DNA of 64,000 nt from Stappia sp. BW2 (lineage in GTDB: Bacteria > Pseudomonadota > Alphaproteobacteria > Rhizobiales > Stappiaceae), in NCBI RefSeq assembly GCF_008107695.1, contig NZ_VIRG01000066.1, forward strand, positions 1-64,000, written 5' to 3'. Every line of letters starts with the position of its first letter. Positions within the stretch are counted from its first letter, which is position 1. Below, one piece after another: positions 17,384-28,390 of the stretch. The notes under the pieces are model-generated. The model was not told where the DNA came from. It ran no database searches and worked only from the letters and a program-made list of their open reading frames with translations. The position numbers and the translations under genes were made by a program.

Positions 17384-18559
17384 ATGATGTTTTCCCGTTC
17401 GCCCCGGATCGCAGCCGGTCTGACGGCCGCCGTCAGTCTGCTCGCCCTTCAAGCCACTCCGGCGCTTGCCTTCGATCCGTCCGGGAACGAGATCGCCGAT
17501 GCTTTTCTGAGCCTGCTGGATGCCGAGAAAGGCACTGTCGAGAGCTATGGTTCGGTTGACGAAGCAGCCGATGCCGTAACGCTCAGCGACATCGTCATCA
17601 GCAAGGAAGACGAAGAAAACGCCAGCGTTACCATCGCGTCGACCGTTTTGACGGGCGGAGAAATTCAGTCCGACGGACGGCTCAAGCTCTCAAGCCTCGA
17701 TATGAGCAATCTTGAGCTCACGGCTGAGGACGGCGGCATGTCGCTGGCGGACCTCAAGGTCACGGACCTTCTCCTGCCGACGCCGGAAGAAGCTTCTGCC
17801 GACACGCCACCGGTCGGCCCCGGCTACAAGACATTTGAAGCCAACAGCATTCAGATCCGCGATGAAGACAACCAGATTGCCGACATCGTCAAAATCTCCT
17901 CCTCGATCGACGCCATGGACGGCGACCTTCCGACCGCAGCCCAGTTTGCTGTGACCGGCGCCACCATCGACGTCAAGGAACTGGAAACAAAGGAAACGAA
18001 GTCCCTTACGGACCTCGGTTATGAAACTCTGACGCTCGACATTTCCGGATCTGGCAAATGGGACCCGGAAACGGCCACACTCGTGGTTCCCGAACTGAAG
18101 ATCGACGCCAAGGATGCGGCCAGCCTGTCCGTCTCTCTCTCCATGGGCGGCGTTACCCGCGAAGTGATTACCCAGCTCAACGAAAAGTCGGAGAAGCCTG
18201 AAGAAGCGATGGCGCTCCTGCAGAATGTTACCATCGAAAACGCCAAGATCCGGCTGGACGATGACACGTTGACAGGTCGGGTACTGGATCTGGAATCGGA
18301 AAAGGCCGGTGTCGATACGCCGACCTATGTTGCCGGCCTTACCGGTACGCTGCCGATGATGCTTGGCATGCTGCAGAACAAGGAGCTGGAAGGCCAGGTG
18401 ACCAAGGCCGTGACCCAGTTCCTGAACACGCCCGGCTCGCTGGAATTGACAGCCGCTCCGGGTGCACCTGTTCCGCTGTCCCAGATCATGGGCACGGCGA
18501 TGTTTGCACCTCAGATGATCCCGCAGATCCTGTCAGTCGGCATTACCGCCAACCAGTAA
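17384..18559 (+). CDS. Exported protein of unknown function
   Basis: A 391-residue acidic protein with a clear Sec signal peptide ending ATPALA near residue 25. The mature part looks like repeated beta strands (patterns such as LKLSSLDMSNLELTA, AKIRLDDDTLTGRVLDL), suggesting an all-beta or solenoid periplasmic protein. I do not recognise a named family. The ATG at 17384 has GGAG ten bases upstream; the adjacent ATG at 17387 is equally possible. It is monocistronic, with a strong terminator right behind it. Confidence 0.75.
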   Translation: MMFSRSPRIAAGLTAAVSLLALQATPALAFDPSGNEIADAFLSLLDAEKGTVESYGSVDEAADAVTLSDIVISKEDEENASVTIASTVLTGGEIQSDGRLKLSSLDMSNLELTAEDGGMSLADLKVTDLLLPTPEEASADTPPVGPGYKTFEANSIQIRDEDNQIADIVKISSSIDAMDGDLPTAAQFAVTGATIDVKELETKETKSLTDLGYETLTLDISGSGKWDPETATLVVPELKIDAKDAASLSVSLSMGGVTREVITQLNEKSEKPEEAMALLQNVTIENAKIRLDDDTLTGRVLDLESEKAGVDTPTYVAGLTGTLPMMLGMLQNKELEGQVTKAVTQFLNTPGSLELTAAPGAPVPLSQIMGTAMFAPQMIPQILSVGITANQ

Positions 18560-18575
18560 ATCTGCTTCAGACAGT

Positions 18576-18607
18576 AAAAAGCCCGGGCAGTGTCCCGGGC
18601 TTTTTTG
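18576..18607. terminator. Bidirectional terminator after the exported protein and the ABC exporter
   Basis: An 8-bp stem (AGCCCGGG near 18580-18587 with CCCGGGCT near 18594-18601) is preceded by AAAAA and followed by TTTTTTG, serving both convergent genes. Confidence 0.9.
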
Positions 18608-18628
18608 TTTTCGTGCAAAAGCGCTCCC

Positions 18629-20449
18629 TTACTCGGCAGCCTCGGTGCGGTTCTGGAACTGCAGCTCGCACAGGCGCCGATAAATGCCGTCATGCTCGAA
18701 CAATTCATCATGCGTGCCGCTCTCCAGGACACGCCCCCTGTCCATGACGAGGATCCGGTGTGCGTGACGAACCGTGCTGAGACGGTGAGCGATCACCAGC
18801 GTGGTGCGCCCTTCCATCAGTTTTTCGAGTGCGGCCTGGATCTTGGCTTCGGACTCAGCATCAAGAGCGGAAGTTGCCTCATCCAGCAGGAGGATCGGCG
18901 CATCCAGCAGCATCGATCGCGCAATGGCAATGCGCTGACGCTGACCGCCCGACAAGCGGCCGCCGCCATCGCCGGCCAGGGTGTTGTAGCCATCCGGCAT
19001 TTCCAGGATGAAGTCATGGGCGTTCGCCGCCTGTGCCGCTGCCTCGATCTCTTCCTGTGAAGCACCCGGTCTGCCGATTGCGATATTATCGCGGATACTG
19101 ATGTTGAAGAGGTAGGAGTCCTGGCTGACGTAGGCAATGTTCCGTCTCAGAGAGCTCATCGTAACCGACCTGATCGACTGTCCGTCGACAGTGATCGTTC
19201 CTTCCTGCGGATCGTAGAAGCGCTCGATCAGGGCAAAGACGGTGGACTTGCCGGCCCCGGACGCACCGACCAGCGCCGTTGTCTTGCCGCCTTCAGCCGT
19301 CAGGTTCAATCCGTTGAGCGCGGCCCCTTCCCCGTAGGAGAACTTGACGTCCCTGAATTCGACCTGCCCGTTGTCGACCTTGAGATCCGATGCATCTTCA
19401 ACCTGCTCCAGATCCGGTTGCTCGTCGATCAGCTCGTACATCAGGCGGACACCGACCAGCGACTTGCTGAGATTGACATTCAGCCGGGCCAGACGGCGCG
19501 CGGGATCATAAGCAAGCAGCAACGCCGTGATGAATGCGAAGAAGGCACCCGGGTCCTTGCCCAGCTCCACCACCGAATATCCGCCGTAGAAAATGACCAG
19601 CGAAATTGCAAAGCCACCGAGAGATTCCATCAAAGGCGAGGTCCGGGCCGTCAGGGAGGCGATCTTGTTGGACTGGCGCTCCACTTCGGCAACGGATGTA
19701 GCCATTCTCTGCTGCATCGTCGGCTCCATCCTGAAAGCCTTGACGATGCGGATACCCAGAACGGTTTCCTGCAGGGTTGAGCCGATCTTGGCGTTTGAGA
19801 CCACCTGCCGCTTGGCATAGGTCTTGACCCGCTTCACCAGGAAACTCACGCCGACAACGATTGGTGGCATGATGACCAGGGCCAGCAGGCTCATCAAAGG
19901 ATCCTGGACAATCATCACCCCGACAAGACCGATCAGGGTCAGAACATCCCTGCCGAGGCTGAGCACGATCATGTCGATGACCGAACGCGCGCTGCCGGCG
20001 CCCGTGTTCACGCGGATGCCGAGTTCCGGCAGGGACATCCGGTCGAAATAAGCCTGGTCCTGTTTGGTCAGTCGATGGAACAGGCGGTTCTGCAGATCCG
20101 CAACAATCGCGTTGCCGACCCTGGAAAGAACAACCATCTGACCGTAGGTCGAAGCGCCCTTCAGGGTGAATATGCAGATGACCGCTCCGGCTATGACATA
20201 GATCATCATCTTGTCGCGGTTGATGAAGACCTCGTTGATGACATCCTTCATGATCCAGGCACTTGCCGCAGTCGTTGCCGCAACCATGCCCATGAAGACA
20301 AAGGCCACCAAGTAGCGCGGGATATAGGCCCGGAGATTTTCGCTCAACAGGCGCTTGATGACTTGAACCGTGCCATCCGGGTCTTGCCAGATCTCCCATT
20401 TTGCAGGGTTGAGCACTGTAAGCCGCCTTTCCAATAACTTGCAAAGCAT
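18629..20449 (-). CDS. ABC exporter, fused permease and ATPase (MsbA-like)
   Basis: A 606-residue half-transporter that should work as a homodimer in the inner membrane. The N-terminal part has about six membrane helices (residues about 45-330). The ATPase domain carries Walker A GASGAGKST, signature LSGGQRQR, Walker B ILLLDEATSALD and the switch His in VIAHRL. By similarity it may flip lipid A or another lipid, but related exporters carry drugs and peptides. The ATG at 20449 has no clear ribosome site; a GTG 11 codons later follows AAAGGCGGC and could be the true start. It lies 87 bases downstream of aspS on the same strand. Confidence 0.88.
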   Translation of the reverse strand: MLCKLLERRLTVLNPAKWEIWQDPDGTVQVIKRLLSENLRAYIPRYLVAFVFMGMVAATTAASAWIMKDVINEVFINRDKMMIYVIAGAVICIFTLKGASTYGQMVVLSRVGNAIVADLQNRLFHRLTKQDQAYFDRMSLPELGIRVNTGAGSARSVIDMIVLSLGRDVLTLIGLVGVMIVQDPLMSLLALVIMPPIVVGVSFLVKRVKTYAKRQVVSNAKIGSTLQETVLGIRIVKAFRMEPTMQQRMATSVAEVERQSNKIASLTARTSPLMESLGGFAISLVIFYGGYSVVELGKDPGAFFAFITALLLAYDPARRLARLNVNLSKSLVGVRLMYELIDEQPDLEQVEDASDLKVDNGQVEFRDVKFSYGEGAALNGLNLTAEGGKTTALVGASGAGKSTVFALIERFYDPQEGTITVDGQSIRSVTMSSLRRNIAYVSQDSYLFNISIRDNIAIGRPGASQEEIEAAAQAANAHDFILEMPDGYNTLAGDGGGRLSGGQRQRIAIARSMLLDAPILLLDEATSALDAESEAKIQAALEKLMEGRTTLVIAHRLSTVRHAHRILVMDRGRVLESGTHDELFEHDGIYRRLCELQFQNRTEAAE

Positions 20450-20458
20450 AACACGACT

Positions 20459-20479
20459 GAGGCCGGCAAGGCCGGCCTC
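20459..20479. terminator. Hairpin between aspS and the ABC exporter
   Basis: GAGGCCGGC/GCCGGCCTC forms a perfect 9-bp stem with a 3-base loop. There is no T-run on the minus strand, so it may be a weak terminator or an mRNA-stability element rather than a full stop. Confidence 0.45.
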
Positions 20480-20536
20480 TCGCCTCTTTCGCAGAGGGGT
20501 ATCCCTATTTTGCGGTCACCCGCAAGTAGGATGTTC

Positions 20537-22318
20537 TCACGCGTCCGGCAAGTTCAGACGCAAATGCAGTTCGCGAAGCTGAGCCGATGCCGGTTCGCTC
20601 GGGGCCCCCATCATCAGGTCTTCCGCCTTCTGGTTCATGGGGAACAGCATGACTTCGCGGATGTTGGCCTCGTCAGCCATCAGCATGACCATACGGTCGA
20701 TACCAGCGGCACAACCACCGTGCGGAGGGGCGCCATACTGGAATGCATTGACCATGCCGCCAAAGCGCCTGTCGACTTCGTCTGCCGGATAGCCAGCGAT
20801 CTCGAACGCCTTGTACATGATCTCCGGCTTGTGGTTCCGGATCGCCCCCGAAATCAGCTCGTGACCGTTACAGGCCAGATCGTACTGATACCCCAGAACG
20901 TCCAGAGGATCGCCTTCCAGCGCGTCCATTCCGCCCTGAGGCATGGAGAACGGGTTATGCGAGAAATCGATCTCGCCGGTTTCCTCATCGCGCTCGTAGA
21001 TCGGGAAATCCACGATCCAGGCGAATTCGAACCGGTCCTTGTCGCTATGACCGAGTTCTTCGCCGATGATGACACGGGCCTTGGCCGCAACCGGCTCGAA
21101 CTGCTTCGGCTTGCCACCCAGGAAAAACGCGGCATCGCCGACGTCGAGACCGAGCTGCGTACGGATCGCTTCGGTGCGTTCCGGACCGATGTTCTTGGCC
21201 AGCGGGCCGGCAGCTTCCGTGGAACCGTCTTCGGCCTTGCGCCAGAAGATGTAGCCCATGCCAGGCAGGCCCTGCTCCTGGGCGAACTTGTTCATGCGGT
21301 CACAGAACTTGCGGCTGCCGCCCTTCGGTGCCGGAATGGCGCGGATTTCCGTGCCCGGCTGTTCCAGCAGCCTGGCGAAGATGGCAAAACCGGAGCCGGC
21401 AAAATGCTCGGAAACGATTTCCATCTTGATCGGGTTTCTGAGATCCGGCTTGTCCGTGCCGTACCAGAGCGCGGAATCCTTGTAGGAGATCTGCGGCCAG
21501 TTGCGGTTGACCGGACGACCGTTGCCGAAACGCTCGAAACAGCCGGCAATCACCGGCTCGATGGTGTCGAACACATCCTGCTGGGTGACGAAGGACATTT
21601 CCACGTCGAGCTGGTAGAAATCCGTCGGCGACCGGTCGGCACGCGGATCTTCATCGCGGAAGCACGGCGCAATCTGGAAATACTTGTCGAAGCCGGAGAC
21701 CATCAACAGCTGTTTGAACTGCTGCGGTGCCTGCGGCAGCGCATAGAACTTGCCCGGATGCAGGCGCGACGGCACCAGGAAGTCGCGCGCGCCTTCGGGA
21801 GACGATGCCGTGATGATCGGCGTCTGGAATTCATTGAAACCGATGTTCCACATGCGGTCGCGCAGATCGCGCACCACATTGGAACGCAGAATCATGTTCT
21901 GGTGCAGTTTCTCGCGGCGCAGATCCAGGAACCGGTATTTGAGACGAACCTCTTCCGGATACTCCAGATCGCCGAAGACCGGCAGCGGCAGTTCCTTGGC
22001 CGCACCCAGGATTTCCATCTCACGGATGAAGACTTCAATGTCACCAGTCGGCAGCTCGGAGTTGATGGTTTCGTCCGTGCGCTTCTTCACGCTGCCGTCG
22101 ATACGGATACACCATTCGGAGCGAACGGTTTCGGCCAGCTGGAAGGCGGCCGAATCCGGGTCGACCACGCATTGGGTGACGCCGTAATGATCGCGCAGAT
22201 CGATGAACAGCACCCCGCCATGATCGCGGACCCTGTGGACCCAGCCGGAAAGACGGATAGTCTGGCCTTCGTCGGACAGACGGAGGTCACCGCATGTGTG
22301 ACTACGGTAGGGGTGCAT
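20537..22318 (-). CDS. aspS: Aspartyl-tRNA synthetase
   Basis: A class IIb synthetase charging tRNA-Asp, 593 residues, with the bacterial-type layout: an N-terminal anticodon-binding OB fold (about 1-110), a catalytic core with motif 2 around [17 protein letters not shown], a GAD insertion domain, and motif 3 with GIDRMVML near the C-terminus. Many alphaproteobacteria use a non-discriminating enzyme and then amidate Asp-tRNA-Asn; that cannot be decided here. The ATG at 22318 was chosen because GAGGA sits at good spacing and the protein then begins [10 protein letters not shown] as in relatives. The frame continues to 22516, but that part is not conserved-looking. Confidence 0.96.
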   Translation of the reverse strand: MHPYRSHTCGDLRLSDEGQTIRLSGWVHRVRDHGGVLFIDLRDHYGVTQCVVDPDSAAFQLAETVRSEWCIRIDGSVKKRTDETINSELPTGDIEVFIREMEILGAAKELPLPVFGDLEYPEEVRLKYRFLDLRREKLHQNMILRSNVVRDLRDRMWNIGFNEFQTPIITASSPEGARDFLVPSRLHPGKFYALPQAPQQFKQLLMVSGFDKYFQIAPCFRDEDPRADRSPTDFYQLDVEMSFVTQQDVFDTIEPVIAGCFERFGNGRPVNRNWPQISYKDSALWYGTDKPDLRNPIKMEIVSEHFAGSGFAIFARLLEQPGTEIRAIPAPKGGSRKFCDRMNKFAQEQGLPGMGYIFWRKAEDGSTEAAGPLAKNIGPERTEAIRTQLGLDVGDAAFFLGGKPKQFEPVAAKARVIIGEELGHSDKDRFEFAWIVDFPIYERDEETGEIDFSHNPFSMPQGGMDALEGDPLDVLGYQYDLACNGHELISGAIRNHKPEIMYKAFEIAGYPADEVDRRFGGMVNAFQYGAPPHGGCAAGIDRMVMLMADEANIREVMLFPMNQKAEDLMMGAPSEPASAQLRELHLRLNLPDA

Positions 22319-22482
22319 TCTCATTCCTCGACATTTTTTCTTGGCATAGAAAATCGTAACGGCCCGCCGCAGGCAGGCCGAGTCCGGCTGCACAATCCAT
22401 GTTGCGGAAGGAAAGTCAAGGAAAAGGCTTGCGCTCCGCCTGCCTCTCCCCTTCTGATCATGGAACGGTTCGGGAATTTCTC

Positions 22483-23109
22483 TCAGGCGTCGACGGCTTG
22501 CAACAGGGGATGCCACTGTCCGCGGATCTCGTGAGAACCGGCATCGGAATAATCGAACACTCCTGAGCCCGCTGCGGCGTGGCGGGCATAAACCACCCGT
22601 TCGGAAATCCGCGCAAGCAGCGGATAGCCTTTCTTGGCAAGCAATTGCTCCAGATCGCCGACCTGGTTGGACCGGCGGTCAATGCGGTTGGCGACCACGT
22701 GAATGTCGGCCTTGCCCTTGCGAACACGCTTGATATCGGAAATGCGGTCGAGAAACTTCAAGGTGGCGTCCCAGTCGAACGCCGAAGCAAGAACAGGCAC
22801 AACGATATCGGACGCCTCTGCGATCAGATTCTTGGCCAACTCCGAGCGAAGCCCGCCAGGTCCGTCGATGACGACGGCATCCAGATCCTTGTCCTTGTCG
22901 CCGATAGCCTCTTCCTTGGTCCAGTTGAGACCTTCGATCCGCGACAAGCTCTTGGGCCGGCGTTTGATCCAGGACAGGCTGGACTTTTGCCAGTCTGCAT
23001 CGGCAAGCGCAACATCCTCACCCCGAGCGGCGAGTGCGACAGCAAGATTCGTGGCGAGGGTCGTCTTGCCGCAACCGCCCTTGGAATTCACCACCAGTAT
23101 CTTGCGCAT
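22483..23109 (-). CDS. ParA/MinD-like ATPase
   Basis: A 208-residue P-loop ATPase with a deviant Walker [18 protein letters not shown], at residues 8-24, Walker A' around [11 protein letters not shown] and Walker B VVIDGPGG. It resembles short chromosomal ParA-type proteins rather than full partition ParA; no parB gene or parS site is nearby. Possible roles are positioning of a protein complex or cell-pole organisation. The ATG at 23109 follows GAGGAGTGGAA; the GTG two codons earlier overlaps that site. It precedes aspS on the same strand with a gap of 164 bases. Confidence 0.85.
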   Translation of the reverse strand: MRKILVVNSKGGCGKTTLATNLAVALAARGEDVALADADWQKSSLSWIKRRPKSLSRIEGLNWTKEEAIGDKDKDLDAVVIDGPGGLRSELAKNLIAEASDIVVPVLASAFDWDATLKFLDRISDIKRVRKGKADIHVVANRIDRRSNQVGDLEQLLAKKGYPLLARISERVVYARHAAAGSGVFDYSDAGSHEIRGQWHPLLQAVDA

Positions 23110-23255
23110 TTCCACTCCTCTGTGTGTTCTCTCGCAGACGCTCGCCTAAGCTTCACCATAGGCGCACAAAATGCGCCTTTTCAAGAGCTTCGGGCACGAA
23201 AATTACCATTTCGTGGCGACAAAGCGGCAGAACTCGGGTATAGCTTTTTGTCACC

Positions 23256-24443
23256 ATGCACGTGATTACAAAAACAAAAGATCTCGCCGCTGCGTGTCAG
23301 CGTCTTGCCGCTCACGACTATGTGACCGTCGACACGGAATTTCTCCGTGAAACGACCTTTTGGCCCAAGCTCTGCGTCATCCAGATGGCAGGGCCTGACA
23401 TGGCCTTCATAGTTGACGCCCTGTCCGAAGGGCTGGACCTTGAGCCCTTTTTCGAGCTTATGCGCGACCGCAGTGTGACAAAGGTTTTTCATGCTGCTCG
23501 CCAGGACATCGAAATCATCTATCACCTGGGTGAACTGATCCCGGCGCCACTGTTCGACACACAGGTGGCGGCCATGGTCTGCGGCTTCGGTGATTCCATT
23601 TCCTATGATCAGCTCGTCTACAAGGTCACTGGCGCCCGAATCGACAAGTCCTCCCGCTTTACAGACTGGGCCCGCAGGCCGCTGACTGCGAAGCAACTGG
23701 ACTACGCCCTGGCGGACGTCACGCATCTTCGCGACGCCTACCAGTTCCTGAAAGCGAACCTCGCCGAGCAAGACCGCATCCACTGGGTTCAGGACGAGAT
23801 GCAGGTTCTGACATCCGTCAACACGTACCGCACCGATCCGGAACAGGCCTGGAAACGTCTGAAGCTGCGCGTGCGCAAGCCGGTTGAACTGGCTGTCATG
23901 ATGGAAGTCGCCGCATGGCGTGAGCGGGAAGCCCAGTCGCGCGACGTTCCTCGCAGCCGGGTTGTCAAGGACGACGCCATTTACGAACTGGCAGCTCAGC
24001 AGCCTCAGGATGCTGAAGCGCTTGGGCGCCTGAGAACCATTCCGCGTGGGTTTGAACGCTCGAAGTCCGCGGATGAAATCCTGAAAGCCGTCAGACGCGC
24101 GGTTTCGCTCCCGAAAAGCGAAATGCCGAAATTGCCCAAGGGCCGCCAGGCTCCGGATGGGTCAGCAGCAGCAGTCGATCTCCTGAAGGTTCTTCTGAAA
24201 CTGGTCAGCGAAGCGCATGGCGTTGCGGCCAAGGTCATTGCCACCGTGGATGATCTTGAAAAGATTGCCGCCGACGACGCTGCCGATGTGGCCGCCATGA
24301 AAGGCTGGCGGCGCGAACTTTTCGGCGAAACCGCGCTCAAGCTGAAGCGCGGTGAAGTCGCCCTCGCCTTTCGGAATCGGCAGATCGTGGCGATTGAGCA
24401 AGCGCAACAGCCGGAAGATGTCGAAAAGGAAGCGGCGGAATAA
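23256..24443 (+). CDS. rnd: Ribonuclease D
   Basis: A 3'-5' exoribonuclease trimming tRNA and other RNA 3' ends. The DEDDy catalytic set is visible: VDTEF (Asp, Glu) near residue 27, HAARQDIE (Asp) near 79, and YALADVTHL (Tyr and Asp) near 150. An HRDC domain follows (about 205-290) and a helical C-terminal region completes the 395-residue chain, normal for the family. It is divergent from the ParA-like gene and convergent with ppx. Confidence 0.94.
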   Translation: MHVITKTKDLAAACQRLAAHDYVTVDTEFLRETTFWPKLCVIQMAGPDMAFIVDALSEGLDLEPFFELMRDRSVTKVFHAARQDIEIIYHLGELIPAPLFDTQVAAMVCGFGDSISYDQLVYKVTGARIDKSSRFTDWARRPLTAKQLDYALADVTHLRDAYQFLKANLAEQDRIHWVQDEMQVLTSVNTYRTDPEQAWKRLKLRVRKPVELAVMMEVAAWREREAQSRDVPRSRVVKDDAIYELAAQQPQDAEALGRLRTIPRGFERSKSADEILKAVRRAVSLPKSEMPKLPKGRQAPDGSAAAVDLLKVLLKLVSEAHGVAAKVIATVDDLEKIAADDAADVAAMKGWRRELFGETALKLKRGEVALAFRNRQIVAIEQAQQPEDVEKEAAE

Positions 24444-24512
24444 CCTCTGCCGCTTTGTTTCCTCCTCAAGTCCCCTGACTGACGATCCCCACCATTCGCC
24501 GGCGCATTGACC

Positions 24513-26033
24513 TCAGCCGGCGTTGACCGCGACATCGGCCTTGATGACCTTGCTGAGCTGGTTCGCCCGTTTACGCAGGCGCTCGCCGTCAAGGTTGGCC
24601 AGTTCCTTGCCAAGGTCGAGCGACAATCCCTTGTCCGTTTTGGTGATGCCCACTTTTGGCAGCATACCGGCAATCGACGCGCTCAGGAGCGATGCGACCC
24701 GCATGGTTGCGCCGAGAACCTTGGCGCGAATGCGCAAACGGTCGGTGAACAGTTCCCGGATGACGGGCGATAGATCGCCTTCGCGCAGGCCCTGGTGGCG
24801 ATAGAAAACCGCCGCTGCCAGATAGGCGCGGCTGGCATGATCCAGACCGACGAAGGACGCGTTTGAAATGATATTGAGGCTCTGTTCGCCGCGATAATCA
24901 GGATGAGCGCGCCAGCCGATATCGGAGAGCAGACACGCCGCATGACGCAGCCGCGTCTCATTGGCGGTTTCTTCGATGCCGAGTTCCCTGAACAGCGTGT
25001 CCGTCCAGACAATCAACTCCTCGGCGTGGGCGGGAGAGCGCGCCCGCAGAATGCACAGTTCGCGCGCGGCTTCGATCACCGGATCATGGGCCTGCATTTC
25101 CAAAGGCAGCTTTTCGTGCAGCAGCCCCTCGCGAACGCCGGTTGCGGAAAAGACCAGGCGCTCCGCCTTCATCGACAGCAGCACCTGCTCCAGCACGACC
25201 GCGCCGATCGGCACCAGCGGGCGGCGCTGTTTGGAGACAATCTCGGCAAGTTCCACACCTTCGAGATTGGGAACGGCGATCCGCTTGCAGAAGGCAATCG
25301 CCTCTTCCGCACTGATTTCGTAATTGTGCATGACGTGCAGCGGATAATTGTTTTGCTTCAGATGCAGACGACCCAACGACCGCCAGGTGCCACCGACGGC
25401 ATAGAAGGTTCGTTCTCCGGGTGCCAGATCAGGCCACTGAAAGTCCTTGAGCGCAGCTTCGGTTATTTTCTGGGCCTTTGCGATCTTGCCGTCGGCTTCC
25501 TCCGACAGGCGCAAGCCGCCAAGGGGGAACGTTGCCCCTGTACCAGGCTTGTTGTCAGCGATTTCCACCAGTTCCAGGCTGCCGCCGCCCATATCGCCCA
25601 CAATGCCACGCGGCACCCAGAAGCCCGCAATCACGCCAAGGGCGGAATAATAGGCCTCCTCATTGCCGTCGAGAATGCGAACAGGCGCCTCCAGAGACCG
25701 CTCGACCTCGCGCACGAATTCAGGGCCATTTTTCGCATCGCGCGCAGCTGCAGTCGCGACGATGTAAATGTCCTGACAGCCGGTGTGTTTGATCAATGTC
25801 TTGAAACGGGTCAGCTCACCAAGCGCCAGACTGACGGAATCGTCGGCGAGACGCCCCGTGGCGGCAATGCCCTTGCCAAGACCGGCCAGCAGCTTCTCGT
25901 TGAACAGCATCGTCGGTGTGCGGGCCTTGCGCTCGTAGATCACGAGGCGCACGGAGTTTGAACCGATGTCCACGACTGCGATGGGGCCGGACCCGTTGAG
26001 ACGGCCACGTGCCGGGTGAAACTCAGCAGCCAT
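24513..26033 (-). CDS. ppx: Exopolyphosphatase (Ppx/GppA family)
   Basis: It releases phosphate from the ends of polyphosphate, and family members may also hydrolyse pppGpp. The ASKHA ATPase fold is shown by VDIGSNSVRLVIYE near residue 22 and GDMGGGSLELVEI near residue 147, with an HD-like C-terminal region from about residue 310. Length 506 residues. The ATG at 26033 follows GAGGTTAGC and lies one base past the ppk stop codon, so translation is probably coupled; the longer frame to 26078 overlaps ppk. The ppk-ppx pair sets polyphosphate synthesis and breakdown in one transcript. Confidence 0.93.
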   Translation of the reverse strand: MAAEFHPARGRLNGSGPIAVVDIGSNSVRLVIYERKARTPTMLFNEKLLAGLGKGIAATGRLADDSVSLALGELTRFKTLIKHTGCQDIYIVATAAARDAKNGPEFVREVERSLEAPVRILDGNEEAYYSALGVIAGFWVPRGIVGDMGGGSLELVEIADNKPGTGATFPLGGLRLSEEADGKIAKAQKITEAALKDFQWPDLAPGERTFYAVGGTWRSLGRLHLKQNNYPLHVMHNYEISAEEAIAFCKRIAVPNLEGVELAEIVSKQRRPLVPIGAVVLEQVLLSMKAERLVFSATGVREGLLHEKLPLEMQAHDPVIEAARELCILRARSPAHAEELIVWTDTLFRELGIEETANETRLRHAACLLSDIGWRAHPDYRGEQSLNIISNASFVGLDHASRAYLAAAVFYRHQGLREGDLSPVIRELFTDRLRIRAKVLGATMRVASLLSASIAGMLPKVGITKTDKGLSLDLGKELANLDGERLRKRANQLSKVIKADVAVNAG

Positions 26034-26034
26034 G

Positions 26035-28257
26035 CTAACCTCGTTTTTGCCGTTCCAGGAACGGCCTCGGACGGTCACTCTTCAACGACTTGCCACGCCC
26101 TGACAGTGACGGGTTCGTCATGAAATATTGATGCGCATTGAAGGGTTCTTCATTGGCATTCGGAACGATGCGCTCATGGCTGCCGTCGGACAGGATGCGC
26201 CAGCTTTGCTGGTTGTCCTTCAGGTTGGCCACCATGATCTGGTCGAGCACCTGTTCGTGCACGGTCGGCGTCTTAAGAGGCACAAGAACCTCGACCCGCC
26301 GGTCAATGTTGCGCGGCATAAGATCCGCAGACCCGATGTAGACATGGGCCTCCGGCGACGGCAGTCCTTGTCCGTTGCCGAAGCAATAGATGCGCGAATG
26401 CTCCAGAAAACGTCCAATGATGGATTTCACCCGGATGTTGTCGGACAGGCCCGGAATGCCGGGACGCAGGCAGCTGATGCCACGAATGATCAGATCGATC
26501 TGTACCCCGGCCTGGCTCGCACGGTAGAGCGCGTCAATGATCGCCGGATCCACAAGCGAGTTCATCTTCCACCAGATCTGCGCGGGACGTCCGGACCGAG
26601 CGTGCTCGATTTCGTTCTCGGTCATTTCCAGCATGCGCTGACGCAGATTGACAGGAGAGACCATCAGATTGTTCAGCTCCGCCGGCTGAGCGTAGCCGGT
26701 GATGAAGTTGAACACGCGGGCGGCGTCCTCGGCAATGCCGGGATCATCCGTGAAGAAGGAAAGATCCTCATATATCCGCGCGGTGATCGGATGGTAGTTC
26801 CCCGTCCCGATGTGGCAATAGGTCTTGAGCTGGCCGTGTTCGCGCTTGATCACCATGGACAGCTTGGAGTGGGTCTTCAGTTCGATGAAACCGAAAACGA
26901 CCTGCACCCCTGCCCGCTCCAGGTCGCGCGCCCATTTGATGTTCGCTTCCTCGTCGAAACGGGCTTTCAGTTCCACCAGCGCCGTAACGGATTTACCGGC
27001 TTCGGCAGCCTCTGCAAGCGCCTTCACGATGGGGCTGTCATTGGACGTGCGATAAAGCGTCTGCTTGATCGCCACCACATCGGGATCACGCGCAGCCTGC
27101 CGCAGATACTGAACCACCACATCGAACGATTCATATGGATGGTGAACGATGATGTCCTTCTGGTGGATCGCCGCGAGGCAGTCGCCGCCGTGTTCGCGAA
27201 TGCGTTCGGGAAAGCGCGCGGTATAGGGCTGAAACTTCAGATCCGGCCGCTCAAGATCGACAATCTGGGACAGGTTGTTGAGCGCAAGCAACCCGTTTGC
27301 CAGAAAGATCTCGCTTTGCCCGACACGCAGGGCCTCGGCCACGAATTCACGCAGCGCCGGCGGTGTGGTCTCCTGAATCTCCAGGCGGATCACAGAGCCA
27401 CGGCGGCGGCGGCGCAGGGCGCTCTCGAACAGGCGGACGAGGTCTTCCGCTTCTTCTTCGATTTCCAGATCACTGTCGCGAATGACACGGAAGGCGCCCT
27501 TGCCGCGGATCTCGTAGCCGGGAAACAGGCGCCCGATGAAAAGGCTGACAACCTTCTCGATCGCGATGAACCGGGCTGCGCCATCTTCACCGTTGGGCAG
27601 TTGCACGAAGCGGTCGACCTGGCTCGGAATTCTGAGCAGCGCGATCATGCCGCGCCCGCCGGACGTCGGCACCAGTTCGAAGACGATGGAAAAGCCGAGG
27701 TTCGGAATGAACGGGAACGGATGGGCCGGATCGATGGCCAGAGGCGTCAGGACCGGAAAGACATAGGCAAGAAAATAGTCTTGCAGCCAGACCTTGTCCG
27801 CCTGGTCCAGCGTCTCGCCTTGCGGAATCTCGATGCCCTTGTCGGCAATCTCACGGCGCAGTTCCACCCAGATCTTCTGTTGCGAGGCCTGCAGGTCGCG
27901 CACGGCGTCGCTGATTTTCTGAAGCTGTTCGGTCGGTGTCAGGCCGTCGTCGGACAGATTGGTGACGTCCGCCCGTTGCTGGCCGCGCAGACCGGCTACG
28001 CGCACCATGAAGAATTCGTCGAGGTTGTTGGCAGAGATCGACAGGAACCGTACACGCTCAAGCAGCGGGTGGTTCGGGTTCATGGCTTCTTCCAGAACCC
28101 GGAGATTGAACTGCAACCATGACAGTTCGCGGTTCATGAAACGGGCCGGAGATGTAGCCAGCTCACCTTCCGGCACCAGATCCGGCGTGGCTCCCTTGGC
28201 ATCGGCAGGAACTGTGGAAGCCGGTAGAATGTCAGAAAGATCAGAGACTTCGTTCAT
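26035..28257 (-). CDS. ppk1: Polyphosphate kinase 1
   Basis: It makes long-chain polyphosphate from ATP reversibly and is usually membrane associated. The 740-residue chain has the four-part PPK1 layout: N domain with [12 protein letters not shown], head domain, and two phospholipase-D-like catalytic lobes. The autophosphorylated His should be the one in [10 protein letters not shown], followed by GTGNYHP; the second lobe shows [15 protein letters not shown]. The gene follows hdaA after 133 bases and is translationally coupled to ppx. Confidence 0.96.
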   Translation of the reverse strand: MNEVSDLSDILPASTVPADAKGATPDLVPEGELATSPARFMNRELSWLQFNLRVLEEAMNPNHPLLERVRFLSISANNLDEFFMVRVAGLRGQQRADVTNLSDDGLTPTEQLQKISDAVRDLQASQQKIWVELRREIADKGIEIPQGETLDQADKVWLQDYFLAYVFPVLTPLAIDPAHPFPFIPNLGFSIVFELVPTSGGRGMIALLRIPSQVDRFVQLPNGEDGAARFIAIEKVVSLFIGRLFPGYEIRGKGAFRVIRDSDLEIEEEAEDLVRLFESALRRRRRGSVIRLEIQETTPPALREFVAEALRVGQSEIFLANGLLALNNLSQIVDLERPDLKFQPYTARFPERIREHGGDCLAAIHQKDIIVHHPYESFDVVVQYLRQAARDPDVVAIKQTLYRTSNDSPIVKALAEAAEAGKSVTALVELKARFDEEANIKWARDLERAGVQVVFGFIELKTHSKLSMVIKREHGQLKTYCHIGTGNYHPITARIYEDLSFFTDDPGIAEDAARVFNFITGYAQPAELNNLMVSPVNLRQRMLEMTENEIEHARSGRPAQIWWKMNSLVDPAIIDALYRASQAGVQIDLIIRGISCLRPGIPGLSDNIRVKSIIGRFLEHSRIYCFGNGQGLPSPEAHVYIGSADLMPRNIDRRVEVLVPLKTPTVHEQVLDQIMVANLKDNQQSWRILSDGSHERIVPNANEEPFNAHQYFMTNPSLSGRGKSLKSDRPRPFLERQKRG

Positions 28258-28390
28258 GGCATCTTCCCTTTTTCCGTGCAGCGCCCGCTTCTATCAGCCA
28301 AAACCGGACATGCCCATTCTGCGCTTATGCCGCCGTGACTAACATGAAGTTCCAAGCGGGCAAATGACAGTCCTGTGGCAGTATCGGCGA

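Noticed and set aside
20510..22534. A 674-codon open frame on the plus strand opposite aspS
   Set aside because: It mirrors aspS, has biased shadow composition and no ribosome site or domain. High GC commonly leaves antisense frames open.
22483..23109. Plasmid-type partition locus
   Set aside because: Only a short ParA-like ATPase is present, with no parB, parS repeats or replication gene, and the neighbours are housekeeping genes.
26128..28122. A 664-codon plus-strand frame opposite ppk1
   Set aside because: Antisense shadow of a certain gene; no recognisable domain or translation start.
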